In this document: positions 33,397 through 42,854 of the stretch, piece after piece | Layout of the letters: each line of letters begins with the position of its first letter | How positions within the stretch are numbered: the stretch's first letter is position 1 | Assembly: GCA_964475985.1 (NCBI GenBank) | Contig: CAYYYP010000004.1 | Coordinates: forward strand, 1 to 64,000 | Reading direction: 5' to 3' | Length of the DNA stretch: 64,000 bases | From: CAYYYP01 sp964475985 | GTDB lineage: Bacteria; Bdellovibrionota; UBA1018; CAYHWW01 | Program-made: the position numbers and the translations under genes | The notes under the pieces: generated by a model | Database searches by the model: none | The model's input: only the letters and a program-made list of their open reading frames with translations | Told to the model about the DNA's origin: nothing

Positions 33397-35562
33397 CTAC
33401 CTAGGCTCACCCAAGACCCTCCGCACCGCCATATCAACATTTCCCCAACTCTCGATGGCCCGTTGCTGAAAACCTGCTCTCAGGGAGGCCGGCAGAACCG
33501 CAAATGCCTGCTTCAAAACTCGAGCGGCTCGTTTCTTTGTCATCGCGTCCCCAAGATTCATGTCCTTTAGAGCAACTCTCACCTGGGTTCCACTGATTGA
33601 GCCTTCCTGCATTTCAATCACAAGCGGTTCCAGCTGGTCAGCGAAGGCAGCAAGCTGATTTTGATACCTTTCTTCTTCCAACTCTTTAGCGCCCATTGCC
33701 AATCTGATCTTTCCGCTTAGTTTTAAGTCCTTTGCCAACTGCACGTATTTCCAGAAATCCGATGGGTTGATAAAATATACTTGAGCAGTATCGCCAAGTG
33801 AAGCATTCAATATTTCTCGTTTAAACTCGACGTCAAAGATGTAGGTGTAATTCCGGTCCTGGAGTTCTTTTTTACTCGCGCTGACCCCTAGCTCTTTCCA
33901 GGTCGAAGCTTTTAAGTTTGCTTCCTTGGACGACACCACCACGAATACTGGACTTCCGTTAGCCTGCGAGAGAGCTTCCTGAATCATACGAACATGGCCG
34001 GCATGAATGGGCTGTCCTTTCATCATGATAAAAATCGCGCCTGGTCGCCATTTTTGGAACGGTTCCGGCAAATCGCCCAGCGGCTGATTTACACTCGTAG
34101 TTATGGCTTGAGGCTGGAGTGCGGTTTCGGCGTTGCGGTCCCATTTGAGGTTATTTTGCGTCGTGAAACCCAAACGATCGACAAATTTTACGATCGTGTT
34201 TGAGTCTGAGGTAGAAAGCATGATTCCTTCTACCGGCCCGCCACCAAGTTTTGAGCGCATCACGTCCGGCATCTGTTTTAAAAGGAAATATTGAATGCGA
34301 ATAGCATCATAATACGCCTGCATGACTTTCTTGGTTGAAGCTCGGTGCGTCGCAATAAACGCAAAATACTGTTTTGCATAACTTAAGGTTTCAAGGCGTG
34401 AAGCGCTAGCCGTGGGGGTTGTCCGCTGACCAAGCCAAGCTTCAAAACCCTCGATAAATGCGTCAAAATCGAGTTTTTTTGAATCCGACGCGTCCTTGTA
34501 AATTCCTCCGGTATTGGGTGCGCGCAGCATGCTATTCAAAAACATTCGGAAGCGTCGCGCGTGGAAGCCTGCCCACTCGGTTCGAAAATCTGAGGGCAAC
34601 GCCAAAATACGGTGACGAATTTTCGCCAAGTCTTCCGCGAATTTTTTTTCGGTACGAGAACTGAGTTCGACTTCCGGTTTATTAATAACTTTCTCCCGCC
34701 ACGGAGTAATGGCAAAAATTTCGGTTGAATTCAAAGCTTCGACGAATCTTTGGATTTTTTCCGACCCATTTGCCAGTGATTCAGTAACGATAGTGCCGTC
34801 CGGACGGACCATCCGCTTCCCTGCGGTATGAATTACAATTCCAACTTTTGCTTTTTGAAGTCTCACATACAAAGTGTCGTCGGAACGAATTTCGTAACTC
34901 AATGAATTTGGTGTGATCGTGATCAGATCCTGCGTCTTTTGAATGCGATCATTTCCCGGTGAAAAAAGAAGATCGGCTTGAAAGATATAATCACTAAATG
35001 GCGTAAACTGGGGGCCCGTCATTCTTCCCGCTAAGTGCGTTGCCAAAGCCCCGTATAGGTCCGCAAGGGCCGGCTTCCCATCATAAACTTCCTGAGCAAT
35101 TGCCACCGAGGTGATCAGGGCCTGTTTAACTTTACGGCCAGGAGCGAATGAGCCTTTGTAAGTGACAAAAGGAAGTCCATCGGACTGAAATCCTAGCACT
35201 ACAGCGGGTGAGCCATCGATTTTCTCATTCAACTTCTCAAATGTTCCAGCCTTGATCTGAACCAAAAGGCCACGGGCAATTTCAGTGAATGCATCAACGG
35301 GCCTGGTATCGCTCAAACCGGCCTGAGTTAAAATCAGATCTACCCAATGTTCACCGTGGGATAGTACTCCGCGCGGAACGGAGTGATCGACATCGGAATG
35401 GGTTGCGCTAGGAACGGTAAGGTCACTTGAGCAAATTCCATCGATCGTTGCTTTTGGTCCACCGGCGTGGATCTGTGGAAGAAAAAGGAGAAAGGCCCAA
35501 ATAAAATAAACGGAGAAGGAATTATAAAAATGCATTCCTACGAGATTGGAGAAACGGCGCAT
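33397..35562 (-). CDS. Exported protein with C-terminal nucleotidyltransferase-like domain
   Basis: The product is 721 residues. A signal peptide (SVYFIWAFLLFLPQIHA) is followed by about 480 residues of unknown fold and a C-terminal Rossmann-like domain with the two hallmarks of nucleotidylyl transferases: GQPIHAGHVRMI (HxGH, about 520) and SISGTQVRVAL (ISxTxxR, about 660). The spacing is typical of NMNAT/cytidylyltransferase enzymes. Such enzymes need a nucleoside triphosphate, which is not expected in the periplasm, so either the N-terminus is not cleaved or exported, or the substrate is unusual. A start at 35535 is possible. It follows a small exported protein gene by 7 bases. Confidence 0.72.
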   Translation of the reverse strand: MRRFSNLVGMHFYNSFSVYFIWAFLLFLPQIHAGGPKATIDGICSSDLTVPSATHSDVDHSVPRGVLSHGEHWVDLILTQAGLSDTRPVDAFTEIARGLLVQIKAGTFEKLNEKIDGSPAVVLGFQSDGLPFVTYKGSFAPGRKVKQALITSVAIAQEVYDGKPALADLYGALATHLAGRMTGPQFTPFSDYIFQADLLFSPGNDRIQKTQDLITITPNSLSYEIRSDDTLYVRLQKAKVGIVIHTAGKRMVRPDGTIVTESLANGSEKIQRFVEALNSTEIFAITPWREKVINKPEVELSSRTEKKFAEDLAKIRHRILALPSDFRTEWAGFHARRFRMFLNSMLRAPNTGGIYKDASDSKKLDFDAFIEGFEAWLGQRTTPTASASRLETLSYAKQYFAFIATHRASTKKVMQAYYDAIRIQYFLLKQMPDVMRSKLGGGPVEGIMLSTSDSNTIVKFVDRLGFTTQNNLKWDRNAETALQPQAITTSVNQPLGDLPEPFQKWRPGAIFIMMKGQPIHAGHVRMIQEALSQANGSPVFVVVSSKEANLKASTWKELGVSASKKELQDRNYTYIFDVEFKREILNASLGDTAQVYFINPSDFWKYVQLAKDLKLSGKIRLAMGAKELEEERYQNQLAAFADQLEPLVIEMQEGSISGTQVRVALKDMNLGDAMTKKRAARVLKQAFAVLPASLRAGFQQRAIESWGNVDMAVRRVLGEPR

Positions 35563-35569
35563 TTTTATA

Positions 35570-35911
35570 TCAATTCACGACCGTGCGTGAATTCTGAGTA
35601 TTTTCTTTAACTTTTTTAAAAAACTCAGCGTTTTGTCTGTCAAAGCTATCGTCTATTTGACTCTTTTCATGAAGGTTAGTGTCTGGGGTGTAGGCGTTGG
35701 CCGCTTGCATCGATTTCAGTTCTCGTTCTTTATCGGCGCGACCCCTTGCGCCATCTACCAGGCGATCATGGACTACACCTGGGTGCATCCTCGTGGGATC
35801 AGTGTAGGGCGTAAATGCAGAGAAATCTGTGTAGGCAAATGCGACGGGTGAGCTTACCGCTAGCACCATCGAGGCTAAAAAACGGACATGCTTTAAAAAC
35901 CGGGAACGCAT
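35570..35911 (-). CDS. Small exported protein of unknown function
   Basis: The product is 113 residues with a signal peptide (FLASMVLAVSSPVAFA). The mature part is polar and charged (GARGRADKERELKSMQAANAYTPDTNLHEKSQIDDSFDRQNAEFF) and likely helical or disordered. It is encoded just upstream of the nucleotidyltransferase-like gene with 7 bases between, so the two form an operon. No family is recognised. Confidence 0.6.
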   Translation of the reverse strand: MRSRFLKHVRFLASMVLAVSSPVAFAYTDFSAFTPYTDPTRMHPGVVHDRLVDGARGRADKERELKSMQAANAYTPDTNLHEKSQIDDSFDRQNAEFFKKVKENTQNSRTVVN

Positions 35912-36000
35912 AAAGTCCCTATATCACTAAATACATTCTATTTTCAAATAGTTCGTATTCGTCCAGGGTCTTTTCGGGGACTTTTTCGTGGCCCGTACGC

Positions 36001-36021
36001 GATGTTGAATGATTCGACATC
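36001..36021. promoter_or_regulatory. Imperfect 21-bp palindrome in a divergent promoter region
   Basis: GATGTTGAAT-G-ATTCGACATC is symmetrical except for one base pair. It lies between the divergent genes 35570-35911 and 36118-37494, the place expected for an operator. No regulator family can be assigned from it. Confidence 0.35.
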
Positions 36022-36117
36022 AGTCAGAAAATCGCCGCCTTAGGCGCGCTTACTACCGTTATATCGCTTTACCGGCCCACTAAGCCTGGTCTGCGTCTTG
36101 CTTTTCTAACCCCTGAT

Positions 36118-37494
36118 ATGCGCCATATAACTATTATTCATTTATACATAAAACGGATCTTTACGCCTAAAATTGCGCTATTGGCGTGTTTTTCCACATA
36201 TATTGCCGTTTTCTGTTCACCCACCCAGGCCATTACCGTTGCTTCTCCGCGCGAAGACTCTCAATACTTTTCATTAAGTGAAATCAGGCTCAACGAAATG
36301 ATGCTCGATTCCCGGGGCCTGGTAAACCCGCAGTTTAGAGTGCCTGAACGCCTTCGGGAGCTGGTGGAGTTCTGGACCAAGGTATATGTCCAGTATTCTT
36401 CGCTACAAATAGTGGTTTACGATCGGGAATTTCCTTCGGTTATCTATGGCGTCATTGATTTTCGTGATCTTTATCAAAAGGGCCTTAGTCCTATTGCGCT
36501 CGAAATAACCTCAAAGCAGCGAACGCAGAAAACAAAGGCTGAATTCTATGGCGCCTTTAACCTGCTTGCTACGCGCTCGAGGAAGCAGGGACCACTTAGC
36601 GGACTAGCGACTAACCTGGTCCAAATATGGTCCGAGCGTCATCCCGAACTTATGCCTAAAAACAGTAAGGAGTGGCAACTTGCACGCGAACGATTGCGGT
36701 TCCAGTTTGGGCAGCGGGACCGGGTGATTCATTCCTTAAAAGCCTCGCATGATTTTCAATTTTTAATGGAGGCGTTATTTTCGGAAAATGATCTCCCTCC
36801 TCAGCTTGCAAGGCTCTGCCTTTTGGAATCATCTTTCGTCATTAAGGCTCAATCCAAGGCGGACGCAGTAGGCGTTTGGCAATTTCTAAAGAGCTCTGCG
36901 CGCGAATATATGCGGGTGGACGAAGCTTCTGGTGGTATCGATGAACGTCTTTCCCCTATCAAAAGCACGATCGCAGCAATCAAATTTTTGAAACGAAATC
37001 TTAGAGTATTGGGTGACCTCCCCCTGACCATCATTTCCTACAACCATGGTATCCGCGGACTGCTTAAGGTAAAAAAAGAAATGGGCAATGTGTCCGTCGT
37101 GGATTTACTCAACGGTAAGCACACGGCTAAGTCCCCATTAGGCTTTGCCAGCCGAAATTATTATGCGGAATTTTTGGCGATGGTTCATGCGGAGGCATAT
37201 CGGAATTTTCTATATTCGTTAGAAAGCCCACCGACAAAATTTCAATCGGTTAAAATTTTGACCCTACTGAAAGACGCATCAGTTTTTCAGATCGCAGCCA
37301 ATGAAGGCCTAAACCTCGAAGAGCTTCAGCTCTTCAACCCGGATGTATTTAAGTTGGATGTTGCTTTGCGTGCCGGCACAAAAGTCGTAATTCCCAAGAG
37401 ACAAATCTCCACTAAGCTTGAACTTTTGCGCAAAGTCTCGGTTCCCGGGATCGGGCTTGTGCAAACTCCAGAAGATGGAGTGCCTTCAGGTTAA
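36118..37494 (+). CDS. Membrane-bound lytic transglycosylase (SLT) with LysM-like end
   Basis: The product is 458 residues. An N-terminal signal or anchor helix (IALLACFSTYIAVFCSPTQA) precedes a divergent region and an SLT domain at about 215-370: catalytic Glu237 in CLLESSF, then KADAVGVWQFLKSSAREY and TIISYNHGIRGL. The C-terminal LKDASVFQIAANEGLNLEELQLFNPDVFK...LRAGTKVVIPKR is LysM-like and should bind peptidoglycan. It cleaves glycan strands in the periplasm, as MltD does. The stop codon (37492-37494) overlaps that of the convergent gene within TTAA. Confidence 0.85.
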   Translation: MRHITIIHLYIKRIFTPKIALLACFSTYIAVFCSPTQAITVASPREDSQYFSLSEIRLNEMMLDSRGLVNPQFRVPERLRELVEFWTKVYVQYSSLQIVVYDREFPSVIYGVIDFRDLYQKGLSPIALEITSKQRTQKTKAEFYGAFNLLATRSRKQGPLSGLATNLVQIWSERHPELMPKNSKEWQLARERLRFQFGQRDRVIHSLKASHDFQFLMEALFSENDLPPQLARLCLLESSFVIKAQSKADAVGVWQFLKSSAREYMRVDEASGGIDERLSPIKSTIAAIKFLKRNLRVLGDLPLTIISYNHGIRGLLKVKKEMGNVSVVDLLNGKHTAKSPLGFASRNYYAEFLAMVHAEAYRNFLYSLESPPTKFQSVKILTLLKDASVFQIAANEGLNLEELQLFNPDVFKLDVALRAGTKVVIPKRQISTKLELLRKVSVPGIGLVQTPEDGVPSG

Positions 37495-39854
37495 CGCGTT
37501 CTGGCTGAAGCGTTTCTTTCCGAGCCTAAAAACACTGAGATCGTGCTTTCGCTTAAGAAGACCGGAGAAAACATTACTGACTTATTGTCGCGGTCTACTG
37601 CTTGAATGTAGGATAACCCCGACGGCGCATTTACGAATACGAAATTTCCATTTTCAACAGTATGATTTTTATCTGGATTTAAACTTCCATCGTTATCAAA
37701 ATAGAAATCAAAACCGCGGTATTCTTGAGATGGAGTAATTTCACCGGCACCTAACAGTTGCATACGCAAAGACTGGTTAGCTTTGATATGCCCGCTGATG
37801 AACGCAGCTCTCGAATCAAGGTTCATTTCTGCATCCGCTGCCGCGGAATCTACATAAGTTTGTGGAAATACATAATACGCATTTTTCTGTTCATTGCAGA
37901 TGAACTCAACTCGGTTTCGATAGAACCCTGGCTTCTGAATCTGCAAATAATTTTTTGAAAAGCAGTCCACATAAGCGCCTTGCCAATCAAAGTCACCGGC
38001 TTTAGAGGTTTCTACTTTTCCAGCAACTCCTAAAAGTTGGACTTCTGCACCTTGAAGCGGTTTTGATTGGGTCGTCGCATCCACAACATGGCCAGTTACC
38101 TTCAACGGACGCCCGAGGTTAATTTTTTGAATGATACCTTCGCCTGCACTGACATTAATGATGTGCGGCGCACGGTCACCCTTAATTGGATGCCTAGCCG
38201 AAAGTAGATATGCACCGGGTTGAACATTCATAAATAAAAATTGTCCAATTTCTTGAGTGCTGGATTTTGCCTGCGTTTCCAACACGCCATCGGCGCCTAT
38301 GTAGCGAGACTGAAAATTGATTTCAGGATGATCCAGCTGCGTGAGAGTCATTTCAAATCCAGCAAGGTCTTCCGCAACTTCTGAAACGAGTTGACCGAAA
38401 AAGAGGCCACGATCAGAGTTTTGAGATTCCCCGGCGCGAATTTCAAAGGCCCTAAGGGTATTTCTAGAGAGTAGTTCTACGATTTGAATAGACCCGCCCT
38501 TTTGAGTCGAGGACAAGATCTCAACATTTCGGGGGAGGTAGTCCGGCGCTTCGATATGTACGGGCAAAATGCCTGAAACCTTTAGTGCGCCAAAACTGAC
38601 GACTCCTTGGGCATTAGAAACTTCCACTGCCGGTGAACCCAGTATTTGAGTTTGGGCCCTTACTACAGGAGTTTCGCCATGGGTAAATCCAGAAAAGATC
38701 TGGAACGAAAAATCTGGAGTTATAATTGTATCGTCAGCAACTGCGGAGGCACTTGAACTCTGCACATCTAATGAGCGACTTTGAGGAACAAGTGTATCGG
38801 CGCCTCTCAAAGGAGCTGTTATTGCATTGTTTGCGGCAACACTAATACTTGTCGGAGTTTCTATTTTAGATGGCAACTTGGCGTTAGTAACTAATGTTGA
38901 AATTCCAGTAGTGGTATCTAAAACCTTTGTAATCGGTGGGTTCAATGAAGTGATGGTAATTGTACCGTTAGGTTTTAACCCATCTTGAGTAGCCAAGTTG
39001 CTTTGAGTACTCAATTCTGAATGAGTACTCAAATCTTGATACGGAAGTTCGTGTTCTACTAATTGATTTGACTCTACATTTGAATACTCAGCTCCACCAA
39101 CATTTGGATTATAAGTTTTAGCGTCAATTGAATTATATTCAGCAGCTTGAGTATTCGCGGAACTGGTTTCTGTAATTTGAGTACTCAGCACATCTTTGGT
39201 GGATTTGAAATTCTTATGCGTTAAGGCCTGAGTATTCATGGTGGCAGCTGATGGTACTTTTAATTTAACCTCATCAATGGATGATAAATCTGAATTTGCC
39301 GTTTCAACTTCTAATGAAAAATCTTTGTGGTTTAATCCAGAAAACTTAAAGGACTGAATATCCATTTCTTCCTGAGAGGCAATTTGTCGGTCTGCTTCCC
39401 TATGGTGCTCTTCTAAAACATCGGCGACTAAGGATGTAGAGATTAATAGAGCTAAACCCTGAGTATCCATTTCTTCTTCAACGTTTTTACTAACTGAAGC
39501 TTTTTTATGAGTACTCACCCTACGGACTTTCAAAATAGGAATTTGCGTAGGTGTTACTATTGAAGCGATAGAAAGTTGGTTGTCGTCCCTAAGCTGAACA
39601 TCATGAGACAGTTGTACATCTTTAAGATTATGAAGAGTACTTTGAACACCCTGCAGAAAGCTAAGCTCTACGCTAGGCGTGAGAAGCACCTGTAAGTTGC
39701 TTTGATAAAGAATATGGGCACCTGCTCCCAAACAAATAAAGGGAGTCAAGGCAGCGACAATTTTACGCAACACTCCACCACGCGCCGAGGCTAAGCTCTT
39801 GGCGGGCTTTGAAGGGTCCACACTTCCTGGTGAAATACTCTGCGCAATTGACAC
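37491..39854 (-). CDS. Large membrane-anchored envelope protein with carboxypeptidase-regulatory-like domains
   Basis: The product is 787 residues. A short cytoplasmic N-terminus and one membrane helix (IVAALTPFICLGAGAHILY) are followed by a low-complexity stretch at about 70-390 with many (S/N/D)TQ triplets, and beta-sandwich domains after 390: GSPAVEVSNAQGVVSFGALKVSGILPVHIEAPDY and LKVTGHVVDATTQSKPLQGAEVQLLGVAGKVETSKAGDFDW are typical carboxypeptidase-regulatory/Ig-like folds. The start is GTG with GGAGG 12 bases upstream, a long spacing. There is no enzyme motif. It is probably a periplasmic scaffold or adhesin-like protein. It is separated from atpC by 107 bases on the same strand. Confidence 0.65.
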   Translation of the reverse strand: MSIAQSISPGSVDPSKPAKSLASARGGVLRKIVAALTPFICLGAGAHILYQSNLQVLLTPSVELSFLQGVQSTLHNLKDVQLSHDVQLRDDNQLSIASIVTPTQIPILKVRRVSTHKKASVSKNVEEEMDTQGLALLISTSLVADVLEEHHREADRQIASQEEMDIQSFKFSGLNHKDFSLEVETANSDLSSIDEVKLKVPSAATMNTQALTHKNFKSTKDVLSTQITETSSANTQAAEYNSIDAKTYNPNVGGAEYSNVESNQLVEHELPYQDLSTHSELSTQSNLATQDGLKPNGTITITSLNPPITKVLDTTTGISTLVTNAKLPSKIETPTSISVAANNAITAPLRGADTLVPQSRSLDVQSSSASAVADDTIITPDFSFQIFSGFTHGETPVVRAQTQILGSPAVEVSNAQGVVSFGALKVSGILPVHIEAPDYLPRNVEILSSTQKGGSIQIVELLSRNTLRAFEIRAGESQNSDRGLFFGQLVSEVAEDLAGFEMTLTQLDHPEINFQSRYIGADGVLETQAKSSTQEIGQFLFMNVQPGAYLLSARHPIKGDRAPHIINVSAGEGIIQKINLGRPLKVTGHVVDATTQSKPLQGAEVQLLGVAGKVETSKAGDFDWQGAYVDCFSKNYLQIQKPGFYRNRVEFICNEQKNAYYVFPQTYVDSAAADAEMNLDSRAAFISGHIKANQSLRMQLLGAGEITPSQEYRGFDFYFDNDGSLNPDKNHTVENGNFVFVNAPSGLSYIQAVDRDNKSVMFSPVFLSESTISVFLGSERNASARTR
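39004..39517. repeat. Four copies of the palindrome TGAGTACTCA in the envelope-protein gene
   Basis: Perfect copies lie at 39004-39013, 39022-39031, 39178-39187 and 39508-39517, all in the same reading frame and encoding xST(Q/H). Near-copies with TGAGTATTC (39066, 39146 and 39231 areas) encode NTQ or, in another frame, EYS. A given 10-mer should be rare, so the cluster is either codon-identical peptide repetition or a DNA site. Confidence 0.6.
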
Positions 39855-39961
39855 GACGTTTTCAGTCCTCCGTTGACCGTTAAAAAACGACTGCTGATAT
39901 TACTGAAATCATCTCCTTCTTCGGATTTGTTCTCAAGAATATTTAATGCACTGCGATATTT

Positions 39962-40399
39962 TTATAAGCCAATGTGAACTTGTTGCCGCAATAATGCTCT
40001 TTGCAATTTCAGCTGATATTTATTGAACTCTTCAGGAGAAAGTTCCCTTTCTTTGAGACGTTCTTCAGCTTTCATTTGCGCTCTTTTTGCACGCTCGACA
40101 TCCACTTCTTTGGCAAGTTCCAAAGTTTCAGCCATCACTGAAACCTTATCCGCTTCAACTTCCACAAATCCGCTGGAAAGAGCGGCAGAATGTTCTACTC
40201 CGCCTTGATCTACGTAACGCAGAGCACCGGTACCTAACAAAGAAACCAGCCGAGCATGCCCGGGAAGCACCGTCATTTCGCCGGCTAGCCCAGGTAAAGT
40301 CACACTCTGAACTTGGACGGGCGCGAGCACCCGTCGGTCCGGTGAGACGATCTCGAGGATTAAACCTTCCGTGGTATCTATTCCTAAACTTGTTGCCAT
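39962..40399 (-). CDS. atpC: ATP synthase F1 subunit epsilon
   Basis: The product is 145 residues. The N-terminal beta-barrel (LILEIVSPDRRVLAPVQVQSVTLPGLAGEMTVLPGHARLVSLLGTGALRY) and the C-terminal helix pair (AKEVDVERAKRAQMKAEERLKE) are both present. It is part of the rotor stalk and regulates ATP hydrolysis. GGAGAGGGAG precedes the ATG. It is the last gene of the atp operon. Confidence 0.95.
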   Translation of the reverse strand: MATSLGIDTTEGLILEIVSPDRRVLAPVQVQSVTLPGLAGEMTVLPGHARLVSLLGTGALRYVDQGGVEHSAALSSGFVEVEADKVSVMAETLELAKEVDVERAKRAQMKAEERLKERELSPEEFNKYQLKLQRALLRQQVHIGL

Positions 40400-40429
40400 G
40401 GGATGCTCTCCCTCTCCTCTACGCGTGTT

Positions 40430-41854
40430 TTATTGAAGGGTCTTAGCTTTTTCTAAAACGTCTTCAATGGTGCCGACCAAATAGAAAGCCTGCTCAGGCA
40501 ATTCATCATGCTTACCTTCACAAATTTCACGGAAGCCACGGATCGTGTCTTCAATTTTCACAAAACGACCCTTTAGACCCGTGAACTGCTCAGCCACTGT
40601 GAAAGGCTGGGAAAGGAAACGCTGAAGTTTACGAGCGCGAGAAACCGTAAGTCGATCGTCTTCAGAAAGTTCGTCCATCCCCAAAATCGCAATAATATCT
40701 TGAAGATCTTTATAGCGCTGCAATACCGTCTGAACCATTCGGGCTACACGATAATGTTCTTCGCCCACAACATGAGGGTCAAGAATACGTGAAGTTGAAG
40801 CCAAAGGATCTACCGCCGGATAGATTCCCAACTCTGAAATTTGTCGAGAAAGATTCGTCGTAGCATCCAAATGAGCGAATGTAGTTGCAGGAGCAGGATC
40901 GGTGTAATCGTCCGCCGGAACGTAAATCGCCTGAATGGAAGTGATGGAACCTTTATTCGTTGAAGCAATACGTTCTTGAAGTTCACCCATTTCCGTTGCG
41001 AGCGTAGGCTGGTAGCCCACGGCGGAAGGAATTCGGCCCAGCAGCGCTGACACTTCAGAGCCCGCCTGCGTGAAACGAAACATATTATCCACGAACATCA
41101 ACACATCTTGATTTTCTTCGTCTCGGAAATATTCTGCGATGGAAAGCGCGGTCAAAGCCACTCGAGCTCTCGCGCCTGGTGGCTCATTCATTTGGCCGTA
41201 AACTAGAGAAGTTTTATTGATAACTCCGGATTCCTTCATTTCCATCCAGAGATCATTACCTTCTCTCGTTCTTTCACCCACTCCGGCGAATACTGAGTAA
41301 CCACCGTGGTGAGTTGCAATGTTATTGATGAGCTCCATGATGAGAACTGTTTTGCCCACACCTGCTCCACCGAAAAGGCCGATTTTGCCGCCGCGTACAT
41401 ATGGAGCAAGCAAATCAATAACTTTGATGCCGGTGTAGAAAGGTTGAGTGGTAACCGACTGATCACGAAATGCCGGCGGTTGTCGGTGGATAGGATAGTG
41501 TTTTTTCGCGATCACTGGCCCGCCCTCGTCAACGGGCTCACCGATAACATTCAAAATACGCCCTAACGTTCCACTACCTACGGGCACCATGATTTGGTTT
41601 TTAGTATCGACGGCGTCTAAGCCTCGAACCAAACCGTCGGTGCTGTCCATTGAAATGCAACGAACCGTATTGTCGCCAAGATGTTGCGCAACTTCTAGAA
41701 CTAGGTTTCCCGGCTCATTGCTGATGGCAGGATTTGTAACTCGAATACAGTTCCGAATTTCTGGTAAGTGCCCAGAGTCGAATTCGACGTCGACAATGGC
41801 ACCAATCACTTGTTTAATTTTTCCAACGGTGCCTGCGTTTGCTGTTGCTGACAT
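40430..41854 (-). CDS. atpD: ATP synthase F1 subunit beta
   Basis: It is the catalytic subunit. The P-loop GGAGVGKT is at about 162-169, the catalytic Glu at GVGERTREGNDL, and the signature PAVDPLASTSR is present. About 474 residues from ATG 41854; a start at 41875 adds seven residues, but GGAAGG sits suitably before 41854. The DELSEED regulatory loop is present as DELSEDD. Confidence 0.97.
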   Translation of the reverse strand: MSATANAGTVGKIKQVIGAIVDVEFDSGHLPEIRNCIRVTNPAISNEPGNLVLEVAQHLGDNTVRCISMDSTDGLVRGLDAVDTKNQIMVPVGSGTLGRILNVIGEPVDEGGPVIAKKHYPIHRQPPAFRDQSVTTQPFYTGIKVIDLLAPYVRGGKIGLFGGAGVGKTVLIMELINNIATHHGGYSVFAGVGERTREGNDLWMEMKESGVINKTSLVYGQMNEPPGARARVALTALSIAEYFRDEENQDVLMFVDNMFRFTQAGSEVSALLGRIPSAVGYQPTLATEMGELQERIASTNKGSITSIQAIYVPADDYTDPAPATTFAHLDATTNLSRQISELGIYPAVDPLASTSRILDPHVVGEEHYRVARMVQTVLQRYKDLQDIIAILGMDELSEDDRLTVSRARKLQRFLSQPFTVAEQFTGLKGRFVKIEDTIRGFREICEGKHDELPEQAFYLVGTIEDVLEKAKTLQ

Positions 41855-41908
41855 ATGCGTCGTACCTTCCTTCATACTTACTTATCGTTAAACTTATCTA
41901 AAAATCTT

Positions 41909-42832
41909 CTACGCCTTTTGCGCTTCACTTCCCGAAATAATTTCGAGCAATTCCTTTGTAATGTTAGCCTGGCGAGTCTTGTTGTATTCGAGGTTGAGCT
42001 GATACATCATTTCGCCAGCATTTTTAGTAGCATTTTCCATCGCAGCCATTCGGGCGCCGTGTTCACTGGCTAGCGACTCCAAAACCACTTTATGTACTTG
42101 TAAGGTAAAATACTTAGGGAGGAGATGAGTTAAAATCTCTTCACGAGTTGGCTCGTAAATCGTATCTTGAGGTTCTGATGTCCCAAGCCCTGCGTCGCTA
42201 GCTTTAGGGTTAGTGGATGCGGCTTCAGTCGCTTCCTCTTTTTCAAATTTAACGGGAAGGAGATTCTCCACAACAACTTTTTGTGCGATTGCCGAATGAA
42301 ACTCATTATAAATAAATTTAATTTCGTCGTACTGACCTGAAAGGAAAGTTTCTATGAGTTCTTCAGCCAAGACTTTCGACTTAGAAAAGTTAATTCCTAG
42401 GAAAAAATTCTGATAATATTTACCTTTTGGCTGAGGTCTTTGTCGGAAAAATTCATACCCTTTTTTTCCGATGAAACCAACATCACAACGTTTGTATTTA
42501 CCTGCATTAGCCTTCAGAAAACGCTGAGTAGCCTTAATTACGTTAGAATTAAATCCACCGCAAAGACCACGATCTGAGGTAACTACAATCACTAAAATAC
42601 TTTCAGCTTGAGCCCTTGCTGAAGTTAGAAGCGGAAATCCTTCAAGCGAAACTTCCCGAGAGGCAATGTTCTGCACTACGGAGGTAATTTGTTTTGCATA
42701 AGGGCGCAAATTTACAATGGCGTCCTGCGCACGTCGCAGCTTAGCCGCCGAAACCATTTTCATGGCTCGCGTGATTTGCTGGGTGTTTTTCACACTGGAA
42801 ATTCTTTTGCGTAGGTCTTTGGCGCTCGCCAT
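41909..42832 (-). CDS. atpG: ATP synthase F1 subunit gamma
   Basis: The product is 307 residues, the rotor shaft. The N-terminal ASAKDLRKRISSVKNTQQITRAMKMVSAAKLRRAQ and C-terminal EYNKTRQANITKELLEIISGSEA coiled-coil ends are conserved, and SDRGLCGGFN is the family block. An extra loop at about 200-230 (EATEAASTNPKASDAGLGTSEPQ) is rich in Ala, Ser and Thr and makes the protein somewhat longer than usual. Confidence 0.96.
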   Translation of the reverse strand: MASAKDLRKRISSVKNTQQITRAMKMVSAAKLRRAQDAIVNLRPYAKQITSVVQNIASREVSLEGFPLLTSARAQAESILVIVVTSDRGLCGGFNSNVIKATQRFLKANAGKYKRCDVGFIGKKGYEFFRQRPQPKGKYYQNFFLGINFSKSKVLAEELIETFLSGQYDEIKFIYNEFHSAIAQKVVVENLLPVKFEKEEATEAASTNPKASDAGLGTSEPQDTIYEPTREEILTHLLPKYFTLQVHKVVLESLASEHGARMAAMENATKNAGEMMYQLNLEYNKTRQANITKELLEIISGSEAQKA

Positions 42833-42854
42833 TTAATTCACCAACTTCCGTCTC

